Shown one piece after another: positions 57,370 to 64,000 of a stretch of 64,000 nt of DNA. The first letter of the stretch is position 1, and each line of letters opens with the position of its first letter. The DNA comes from Paraburkholderia haematera (lineage in GTDB: Bacteria > Pseudomonadota > Gammaproteobacteria > Burkholderiales > Burkholderiaceae), in the NCBI RefSeq assembly GCF_905220975.1, contig NZ_CAJNBK010000001.1, positions 62,001-126,000 on the forward strand, given 5' to 3'. Position numbers and translations under genes: made by a program. The notes under the pieces were generated by a model that saw nothing but the letters and a program-made list of their open reading frames with translations, was not told the origin of the DNA and made no database searches.

Positions 57370-57840
57370 ATGTCCGACGAGAATAACCAGCCGTTCTTCA
57401 ATATCCAGCGCATCTACCTGAAGGACATGTCGCTCGAGCAGCCGAATTCGCCGGGCATCTTCCTCGAGCAGGAAATGCCGTCGGTCGAAGTCGAAGTCGA
57501 CGTGAAGGCCGAGCGCCTCGCCGACACCGTGTTCGAAATCCTCGTCACGGGCACGGTCACGGCCAAGGTGTCGGACAAGGTTGCGTTCCTGATCGAAGCC
57601 AAGCAAGCCGGCATTTTCGACATCCGCAATATTCCGGCTGAGCAGATCGACCCGCTGGTCGGCATTGCCTGCCCGACGATCCTGTTCCCGTACCTGCGCT
57701 CGAACATCGCCGACGCGATCACACGCGCAGGCTTCCCGCCGATCCACCTCGCCGAGATCAACTTCCAGGCGCTGTACGAGCAACGTCTCGCGCAAATGGG
57801 CGGCCAGGAAGGCGCGGTGCAAAACGGCGTCACGCATTAA
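57370..57840 (+). CDS. secB: protein export chaperone SecB
   Basis: 156 residues from the ATG at 57,370. It keeps preproteins unfolded and hands them to SecA. Family sequence [16 protein letters not shown] and [19 protein letters not shown] is present. The frame is open further up, but the SecB N terminus fits this start. It follows grxC and precedes gpsA, a conserved order. Confidence 0.96.
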   Translation: MSDENNQPFFNIQRIYLKDMSLEQPNSPGIFLEQEMPSVEVEVDVKAERLADTVFEILVTGTVTAKVSDKVAFLIEAKQAGIFDIRNIPAEQIDPLVGIACPTILFPYLRSNIADAITRAGFPPIHLAEINFQALYEQRLAQMGGQEGAVQNGVTH

Positions 57841-57861
57841 CGCGTCCGTACGGTGCCGGCT

Positions 57862-58860
57862 ATGAAGGTCGCTGTCCTCGGCGCCGGTGCATGGGGCACA
57901 GCCCTCGCCGGCCATCTGGCCGCGCGGCACGACACGGTGCTGTGGGCGCGTGAACCCGCGCTCATCGCCGAGCTCTCCGCTTCGCACGAAAACGCCCGCT
58001 ATCTGGCGGGCGTTGCCTTGCCGCCGTCCGTTCGCTATGAAGCCGATCTGAACGCGGCGCTCGACCATGCGCTCGCCGACGACGCGTTATGCGTCGTGGC
58101 GACGCCCGTCGCCGGTCTGCGGGGTCTGTTCCGGGCGATGCACGACGCGGGCAAAGTGCCGGCGCATGTGGTGTGGCTGTGCAAAGGTTTCGAAGCCGAT
58201 TCGCAGTTGTTGCCGCATCAGGTGGTCGCGGCTGAATTGCCGGGGCACGGCAGCAACGGCGTGCTGTCGGGTCCAAGCTTCGCGCGCGAAGTCGGGCAGG
58301 GCTTGCCGGTCGCGTTGACGATCGCGAGTGCGTCGTTGGCGTGCCGCGAGCGCACGGTTGCCGCGTTCCATCATGGCGCCATGCGCATCTATACCGGCGA
58401 CGACATCGTCGGTGTAGAAGTGGGCGGTGCGGTGAAGAACGTGCTGGCGATTGCCACAGGAATTTCCGATGGCCTCGGCCTCGGTCTCAATGCCCGTGCG
58501 GCGCTGATTACGCGTGGTCTCGCTGAAATGTCGCGCCTCGGCGTAACGCTCGGCGGACGGGCGGAGACGTTCACCGGTTTGACCGGCCTGGGCGATCTGA
58601 TCCTGACCGCCACCGGCGATCTGTCGCGCAACCGCACGGTCGGCGTGCAGCTCGCCGCGGGCCGTACGCTCGACGATATCCTCGGCGGGCTCGGTCATGT
58701 GGCAGAGGGTGTGCGTTGTGCGCAAGCCGTCCTGGCGATCGCTCGCGCTCATGCGATCGAGATGCCGATCACGCAGGCAGTCTGCGCCGTGCTGTTCGAC
58801 GGCGTAGCGCCTCGCGACGCCGTCAGCGCCCTGCTGCGGCGCGATTCGAAGGCAGAATAA
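57862..58860 (+). CDS. gpsA: glycerol-3-phosphate dehydrogenase (NAD(P)+)
   Basis: 332 residues. It makes sn-glycerol 3-phosphate for phospholipids. NAD-binding [16 protein letters not shown], catalytic region [14 protein letters not shown] and [18 protein letters not shown] are present. The ATG at 57,862 was chosen over a GTG at 57,853. Confidence 0.95.
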   Translation: MKVAVLGAGAWGTALAGHLAARHDTVLWAREPALIAELSASHENARYLAGVALPPSVRYEADLNAALDHALADDALCVVATPVAGLRGLFRAMHDAGKVPAHVVWLCKGFEADSQLLPHQVVAAELPGHGSNGVLSGPSFAREVGQGLPVALTIASASLACRERTVAAFHHGAMRIYTGDDIVGVEVGGAVKNVLAIATGISDGLGLGLNARAALITRGLAEMSRLGVTLGGRAETFTGLTGLGDLILTATGDLSRNRTVGVQLAAGRTLDDILGGLGHVAEGVRCAQAVLAIARAHAIEMPITQAVCAVLFDGVAPRDAVSALLRRDSKAE

Positions 58861-58954
58861 GTCTTGTTTTTCAGCCGTTTGGCGCGAAAGCGCTGAACGG
58901 CTGCCCGCTATCGCTGTCCACGTTTTATCGACGCTTCGGATCAGCGAGGTTCCC

Positions 58955-59503
58955 ATGCTCAGTTTCAAGAATTGCACGCTAGAAGCGCGCGCGGTCGACA
59001 TCACGACGCTCGCCGTGGATGCGATCGTCAACGCCGCGAATACCTCGTTGCTAGGCGGTGGCGGCGTGGATGGCGCGATTCACCGCGCGGCCGGCAGGGA
59101 ATTGGTGCATGAGTGCGAGGCGCTGGGCGGCTGCGCGACCGGCGACGCCAAGCTCACCCGCGGGTACCGCTTGCCGGCCAAATATGTGATTCACGCGGTC
59201 GGCCCAGTGTGGCGGGGCGGTGCGCATGGCGAGGCCGACCTACTCGCCTCCTGCTATCAGCGCTCGCTCGAGGTGGCGCATCAGGCGCATTGCGCGAGCA
59301 TTGCGTTTCCCGCGATTAGTTGCGGCATCTACCATTTTCCCGCCGACGAGGCGGTGCGGATCGCCGTCGGCACCGTACTCGAAAGCTTGCCGCGCACGCC
59401 AACAATCGAGCGCGTGATATTCGCCTGTTTCGACGAAGCCATGCTCGCGCTTTACGAGGCCGAGTTGAAATGCCGTCAGGCGCCGCCGTCGAAGCCGGTC
59501 TGA
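58955..59503 (+). CDS. macrodomain ADP-ribose deacetylase-like protein
   Basis: 182 residues, a single macrodomain: [21 protein letters not shown], then [10 protein letters not shown], then [12 protein letters not shown]. Family members remove acetyl-ADP-ribose or ADP-ribose from proteins. Its last 28 bases overlap the 3' end of the convergent trmL gene. Confidence 0.9.
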   Translation: MLSFKNCTLEARAVDITTLAVDAIVNAANTSLLGGGGVDGAIHRAAGRELVHECEALGGCATGDAKLTRGYRLPAKYVIHAVGPVWRGGAHGEADLLASCYQRSLEVAHQAHCASIAFPAISCGIYHFPADEAVRIAVGTVLESLPRTPTIERVIFACFDEAMLALYEAELKCRQAPPSKPV

Positions 59504-59946
59504 CGCCACGCTTCGAACACGACTATGGCCACCGTATTCGAGAGATTCAGACTGCGGTTGCCTGGCCGCATTGGCAGACGCACGCGCTGCTCGTTGGCAA
59601 ATTGATCGAGCACCGTGTCAGGCAGGCCGCGCGTTTCGGCGCCGAACACGAACCAGTCGCCGGATTGAAACGCATGCTCGTGAAACCGGCCCGAGCCACG
59701 GGTGGTGAAGGCGAACATCCGCGCGGGATCGGGCGTCTCTTTGGCGACGAACGCGGCCCAATCGGCATGCACGTTCATCTGCGCATACTCGTGATAGTCG
59801 AGTCCGGCACGGCGCAACTTGGCGTCGTCGAGCGGAAAGCCGAGCGGTTCGATCAGATGCAGCCGTGCGCCGGTATTGGCGCAGAGGCGGATAACGTTGC
59901 CGGTGTTCGGCGGGATTTCCGGTTCGACGAGAACGACATTGAACAT
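59476..59946 (-). CDS. trmL: tRNA (cytidine/uridine-34-2'-O)-methyltransferase TrmL
   Basis: 156 residues of the SpoU class: [21 protein letters not shown], then [11 protein letters not shown] (here [13 protein letters not shown]), then [22 protein letters not shown]. It methylates the wobble position of certain leucine tRNAs. comF ends 18 bases upstream of it on the same strand. Confidence 0.93.
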   Translation of the reverse strand: MFNVVLVEPEIPPNTGNVIRLCANTGARLHLIEPLGFPLDDAKLRRAGLDYHEYAQMNVHADWAAFVAKETPDPARMFAFTTRGSGRFHEHAFQSGDWFVFGAETRGLPDTVLDQFANEQRVRLPMRPGNRSLNLSNTVAIVVFEAWRQTGFDGGA

Positions 59947-59964
59947 GATGGTTTCAGGTAGAGA

Positions 59965-60759
59965 CTAGTTTTTCGGCGTACGCAGGGCGACGAAGTTGGT
60001 GACGCGCCGCGCGCCGGCCGCTTTGAGCGTACGTGCCAGCGCTTCGAGCGTCGCGCCGGTCGTCATCACATCGTCGACGATGCCGACATGGAGGTCGCGT
60101 ACCGGTTTGGCGACCCGGAACGCGCGACCCACGTTCAGGCGGCGCGCGTCCAGATCAAGCCGCGACTGCGGCGCGGTGTGGATCACACGATGCAACAAGG
60201 TGGCGTCGCTGCGTACGTTCAGCGCGCGAGCCAGGGGCCTCGCAATCTGCCAGGCCTGGTTGTAGCCGCGCTCGGTAAGACGTTTGTCGGCTAGCGGCAC
60301 GGGTGCGAGCACATCGGGTTTTTCGGCCGCTTCTATCCAGTTGTCTTGTGCGAGACGCGCAAGACGATGTGCGAACTCGCGCGCCAGCATCAGCCGGGCG
60401 CGGAATTTCAGGCCGAGTGCCAAGGCGTCGAGCGGCTGGCGGTAATCGGCGAGAGCAAAGGTCGCCTCGAACGGCGGCGGCTCGCCGATGCAATCCGCGC
60501 AACGATATTGCGCGTGACCCGCCCAGCGCATTCCGGACAACGGGACCGCGCACACCGTGCAACGCAACCTGCCTTCGTTCCAATATGTCTCGTCACAACC
60601 GGCACATAGCGTCTTGTGCGACAAATTGCCGCACAGCGCGCACAAGTTTGGCAGTGCGGCGTGCATCATATGCGGCCACGCCGAATATAAGCCGCGCGTG
60701 AAGCGTGCAAAAAGTGCGTTCGAGCCGCCGGGAGACGAGGAATTTTTTCGGAATGGCAT
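59965..60759 (-). CDS. comF: ComF-family phosphoribosyltransferase-like protein
   Basis: 264 residues. An N-terminal zinc finger (CALCGN, CAGC, CTVC, CADC pairs) and a PRTase domain with VGIVDDVMTTGATLEAL. In competent bacteria ComF takes part in DNA uptake or processing. Interestingly the other competence gene in this window, comM, is disrupted. It is divergent from bioC. Confidence 0.9.
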   Translation of the reverse strand: MPFRKNSSSPGGSNALFARFTRGLYSAWPHMMHAALPNLCALCGNLSHKTLCAGCDETYWNEGRLRCTVCAVPLSGMRWAGHAQYRCADCIGEPPPFEATFALADYRQPLDALALGLKFRARLMLAREFAHRLARLAQDNWIEAAEKPDVLAPVPLADKRLTERGYNQAWQIARPLARALNVRSDATLLHRVIHTAPQSRLDLDARRLNVGRAFRVAKPVRDLHVGIVDDVMTTGATLEALARTLKAAGARRVTNFVALRTPKN

Positions 60760-60843
60760 GATGGGACCGCCCGCGAAGGCCTTTCACGCTGAATGGACGG
60801 AAGCGAGCGAGTATACTTCGTGCTCTACGCCAGTACGACACCC

Positions 60844-61809
60844 ATGCCCCCAACTTCGTCTCAAACTGGCCGTCCGGCCTATGATTCCCGGCGCCTCAGG
60901 CAGATTTTCGACCGCCGTGCGGCCACCTTCGACAACGTCGCGTTCCTGCCGCGCGAAATCGCGCAGCGCATGCGCGAGCGACTCGACTACATCAAGGTGA
61001 CGCCGGCGAGCGTGCTCGACGCCGGTTGCGGCGCGGGCGAAGACATCCCCGCATTGCGCGAACGCTTCCCCGAGGCACCGGTGTTCGGCACCGACCTGTC
61101 GCACGGAATGCTCAGCCGCGCACTCCTTCACGATTCCGGCGACACGAGCTGGCGGCGCTTTCTGCCGGCCACGCTCGGCAAGGCGCTCGGCGCCCGCGGT
61201 CCGCGTTTCGCGCAGGCCGACTTTTCGGCACTGCCGTTCGCGGCCGGCGCCTTCGAATTCATCTGGTCCAATCTCGCCCTGCACTGGCACTCGCGGCCCG
61301 ACCTTGTGTTTCCCGAGTGGCAACGGGTGCTGAAAGTAAATGGGCTGTTGATGTTCAGCACGCTCGGTCCCGATTCGCTGAAGGAATTGCGCGGTGCCTA
61401 CGCCGAGGTCGAGGCCGCGCACGGCGTGGCGTCGCGCAAACATGTGATCGACTTTGTCGACATGCATGACCTGGGCGATATGCTGGTCGAGAGCGGTTTC
61501 GAGATTCCCGTGATGGACCAGGAGACGCTCACTATTACGTATAAGTCACCCGAGTCGCTGCTCGCGGACGTGCGCCGCTGGGGCGCTTATCCGTTCGAGC
61601 GCGAGGCCACCTCGAATGCCGTCGCGCGTAGGCTGCACAAGGCTTTGCTGGCGGCGCTCGAAGCCCGCCGGCGTGCCGACGGCACGATCGCGCTGACCTT
61701 CGAAGTGATCTACGGCCACGCCTGGAAAGCCGTGCCGCGTACCACGGCCGAAGGTCATGGGATCGTGCGGATCGAGGATATCGGGCGAGGTTCGTCGAGG
61801 AGTCGGTGA
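60844..61809 (+). CDS. bioC: malonyl-ACP O-methyltransferase BioC-like
   Basis: 321 residues from the ATG at 60,844. SAM-binding motif VLDAGCGAGEDIPAL and the BioC-type middle FIWSNLALHWHSRPD and LLMFSTLGPDSLKELR. It starts biotin synthesis by masking malonyl-ACP. The N terminus (IFDRRAATFDNVAFLPREIAQRM) is typical. No other biotin gene is in view, so specificity is from similarity only. Confidence 0.85.
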   Translation: MPPTSSQTGRPAYDSRRLRQIFDRRAATFDNVAFLPREIAQRMRERLDYIKVTPASVLDAGCGAGEDIPALRERFPEAPVFGTDLSHGMLSRALLHDSGDTSWRRFLPATLGKALGARGPRFAQADFSALPFAAGAFEFIWSNLALHWHSRPDLVFPEWQRVLKVNGLLMFSTLGPDSLKELRGAYAEVEAAHGVASRKHVIDFVDMHDLGDMLVESGFEIPVMDQETLTITYKSPESLLADVRRWGAYPFEREATSNAVARRLHKALLAALEARRRADGTIALTFEVIYGHAWKAVPRTTAEGHGIVRIEDIGRGSSRSR

Positions 61810-62076
61810 GGAATCAGTGAGGCGGTAAAGAGGACATCTGTTATGTCTGAAATTACCGCTTCAAAAGACGCGCGAAAGCTGCGTCAAAACGGCGCGGAGG
61901 CTTGTCGCACCTGGCTTGTGAGCCGATTGAGGCTTGCTTGTGGATGCCATGGATCGCGCCTATAATGCGTCAGTTTGTCGCCCGGAGTTCCCACATTTGG
62001 GGCGGCAGGCCCGAGGCACAGGGCTGCAATATGAAGTGACGCGGCGGTGATTGGTGACGGTCGGCAGGAGGCAGCG

Positions 62077-62550
62077 ATGGAAGCATCTGATCTGCTGGCG
62101 GATTCAGAACCCGTTCTGAAAGACTGGACGATGAAGCGCAACTGTTCAATATCGCCGCAGCAGTTTGTATGTTTCTACGTGTCGCTTGCGTTGTTCTCGT
62201 TGGCAATTGCTTTCATGCTGGTTCTGGTCGGCGCCTGGCTGGTGTTGCCGTTCACCGGTATCGAATTGCTGGCGGTGGGCATCGCGTTTGCCATATATGC
62301 GCGTCATGCTGTCGATTACGAGCGTGTCCGGCTGTTTCCGAACCGGCTCGTGATCGAGCAGGTCAGCGCCGAGCGGCTCACGCAGTTCGAATTCAATCCG
62401 CGCTGGGTGCGGATCGAACCGGGCGCAACGCCGCGTGACCAGATCAAACTGGTCTCGCGCGGCCAGACGATCATGATCGGGCAACATCTCGCGCAGTATC
62501 GGCGCGCGCAGTTTGCAGGCGAACTGCGTATGTGGCTCACGCGGTGTTAG
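62077..62550 (+). CDS. DUF2244 membrane protein
   Basis: 157 residues from the ATG behind GGAGGCA. Two adjacent membrane helices (about 30-75; SLALFSLAIAFMLVLVGAWL, then GIELLAVGIAFAIYARH) followed by a strand-rich domain ending RAQFAGELRMWL, the DUF2244 pattern. The gene commonly sits next to cytochrome oxidase genes, as here. Confidence 0.85.
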   Translation: MEASDLLADSEPVLKDWTMKRNCSISPQQFVCFYVSLALFSLAIAFMLVLVGAWLVLPFTGIELLAVGIAFAIYARHAVDYERVRLFPNRLVIEQVSAERLTQFEFNPRWVRIEPGATPRDQIKLVSRGQTIMIGQHLAQYRRAQFAGELRMWLTRC

Positions 62551-62640
62551 ACGTGTTGAGACGTGCGGCGTTCACGGGGAGCGCGAGGCAGCCTGCCAGC
62601 GGGGTCGAGGGTTTGAATGGAAATTTTGGGTAAGGAAGCT

Positions 62641-64000
62641 ATGAAAACAATCAAGCGAGCCCTCATGGGCGTGCTGGCGATGAGCGGACTGCTTTTCGCC
62701 GGTGCGGCCCTGGCAGTGGGCGATGTTCCGGGCGGCCCTGCCGTCAACGAGATCAATCTCCAGCCGCCGGCGACGAAAATCGCTGAGGAGCTCTACAGCC
62801 TCCACACGTTCATGCTGATCCTGTGCACGGTGATCTTCGTCGGCGTGTTCGCAGTGATGTTCTATTCGATGTTTGCGCACCGCAAATCGAAAGGCCACAA
62901 GGCTTCCCATTTTCACGAAAGCACCACCGTCGAAATCATCTGGACGATCGTGCCGTTCGTCATCGTCGTGCTGATGGCGCTCCCCGCCACCAAGACCGTC
63001 GTCGCGATGAAGGACACCACGAATGCCGACGTCACCATCAAGGTCACCGGCTACCAGTGGAAGTGGGGCTACGACTACGTGAAGGGTCCGGGTGAAGGCA
63101 TCAGCTTCCTGTCCACGCTGGCCACGCCGCGTGCGGAAACCGATGGCCGTCAGCCGATTTCCACCACGTATCTGCAGGAAGTCGACAATCCGCTGGTCGT
63201 CCCGGTCGACAAGAAAATCCGCATCATCACCACCGCGAACGACGTGGTCCACTCCTGGTACGTGCCGGCTTTCGGCGTGAAGCAGGATGCGATTCCGGGT
63301 TTCGTGCGCGACACGTGGTTCAAGGCTGACAAGACCGGCACGTTCCGCGGCTTCTGTACCGAACTGTGCGGCAAGGAACACGCGTTCATGCCGGTGGTAG
63401 TCGAGGTGCTGTCGGCAGACGACTACGCGAAGTGGGTCGACACGCAGAAGCAGAAAATGGCCGCTGGCCAGGACGACCCGAACAAGACCTACACCATGGC
63501 TGAGCTGATGGAGCGCGGCGGCAAGGTGTACGCAGCGAACTGCGCGGTCTGCCACCAGCCGACCGGCAAGGGCGTAGGCGCATTCCCGGCGCTGGACGGC
63601 AGCAAGATCGCCAATGGCCCGATCGCCGAGCACGTGAGTCTGGTGCTGAAGGGCAAGAACGCGATGCCTTCGTGGGCACCGACGCTGAACGACGTCGAAA
63701 TCGCGTCGGTCGTCACGTACGAACGTAACTCGTGGGGCAACCACACCGGCGACATTCTCCAGCCGAAGCAGGTGCTCGATGCGCGCAACGGCAAGATGCC
63801 GGAAGGCGGCAATCATCTGGCCGACACAGGTGCGGCAGCTAGCGGCGCAGCAGGTGCCTCCGGTGCCGAAGCGGCCGCAGCCGGTTCGGACAGTGCTGCG
63901 GCGACGCAAGCAGCGGCATTGCCGGCAAGCATCTACTTCGACACCGGCAAGAGCACGCTGCCGGCCGACGCGAAAGCAGCGGTCGATGCGGCCTCGGCCT
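62641..64000 (+). CDS. coxB: cytochrome c oxidase subunit II with cytochrome c and OmpA-like tail (partial)
   Basis: Starts at the ATG behind AAGGA and runs off the window without a stop (453 residues seen). Signal peptide, two membrane helices, the CuA domain (VVHSWYVPAFGVKQDA, CTELCGKEHAFMP), a fused cytochrome c (CAVCH), an Ala/Ser-rich linker, and the start of an OmpA-like domain (SIYFDTGKSTLPADAK). The fused tails are seen in Burkholderia-type CoxB. Other cox genes should follow. Confidence 0.93.
   Translation, partial: MKTIKRALMGVLAMSGLLFAGAALAVGDVPGGPAVNEINLQPPATKIAEELYSLHTFMLILCTVIFVGVFAVMFYSMFAHRKSKGHKASHFHESTTVEIIWTIVPFVIVVLMALPATKTVVAMKDTTNADVTIKVTGYQWKWGYDYVKGPGEGISFLSTLATPRAETDGRQPISTTYLQEVDNPLVVPVDKKIRIITTANDVVHSWYVPAFGVKQDAIPGFVRDTWFKADKTGTFRGFCTELCGKEHAFMPVVVEVLSADDYAKWVDTQKQKMAAGQDDPNKTYTMAELMERGGKVYAANCAVCHQPTGKGVGAFPALDGSKIANGPIAEHVSLVLKGKNAMPSWAPTLNDVEIASVVTYERNSWGNHTGDILQPKQVLDARNGKMPEGGNHLADTGAAASGAAGASGAEAAAAGSDSAAATQAAALPASIYFDTGKSTLPADAKAAVDAASA

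Overview
The window reads as chromosomal DNA of a high-G+C betaproteobacterium, most likely Burkholderia/Paraburkholderia. This is inferred from the housekeeping content and order (glnK-amtB-gshA-gshB-EIIA-HPr-EI, gpmA-rhodanese-grxC-secB-gpsA, a coxB with cytochrome c and OmpA-like tails) and from strong G/C third-position bias. No database search was possible.

Region 1 (1-11,100) is ordinary chromosome. It holds dctA with a textbook sigma-54 promoter and a nine-codon leader ORF, its two-component regulator dctB-dctD, a TlpA-like thioredoxin, a lipoprotein, and a 1,204-residue autotransporter with a Thr-Pro linker repeat.

Region 2 (11,986-43,359) is a 31.4-kb genomic island, visibly lower in G+C, inserted inside the competence helicase gene comM just upstream of its Walker A codons. 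The 3' part of comM lies on the left and the 5' part on the right. The first island gene is a large serine recombinase. Joining the two junctions gives a 45-bp attP with near-perfect inverted 14-bp arms. From left to right the island carries: a DUF4365 gene and several unrecognised genes; an H-NS-like protein; two RraB-like proteins; a 1,029-residue primase-helicase replication protein; two paralogous small proteins, each behind a 53-nt element that occurs three times; a dif-like site and a minimal tyrosine recombinase; an Mrr-like nuclease; a Kiwa operon (kwaA-kwaB); a SIR2 protein with an unknown N-terminal domain; a block of secreted or lipid-anchored proteins; an XRE regulator; and a vsr / candidate endonuclease / C5-methyltransferase group. 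The right end is modular: three degenerate copies of the recombinase arm sequence, each with about 165 bp of shared flank, separate short segments carrying a PIN-domain pair, one unknown gene, and another unknown gene plus a tRNA-Ala(CGC). I read the island as a defence-rich element that can probably exist as a replicating circle (primase-helicase, H-NS silencer, recombinase with a resolution site) and that integrates with the serine recombinase.

Region 3 (43,360-64,000) returns to core chromosome: the comM 5' part, ubiK, glnK-amtB behind an NtrC-type site and a sigma-54 promoter, glutathione synthesis (gshA, gshB), a PTS phosphorelay (EIIA, HPr, EI), moeB, ctpA, gpmA, rhodanese-grxC-secB-gpsA, a macrodomain protein, trmL, comF, bioC, a DUF2244 protein, and coxB running off the right edge.

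The observations most worth following are the reconstructed serine-recombinase att sites and the arm-bounded segments, the triplicated 53-nt element with compensatory pairing, the dif-like site beside the minimal tyrosine recombinase, the primase-helicase with a degenerate second P-loop, and the defence genes including Kiwa.
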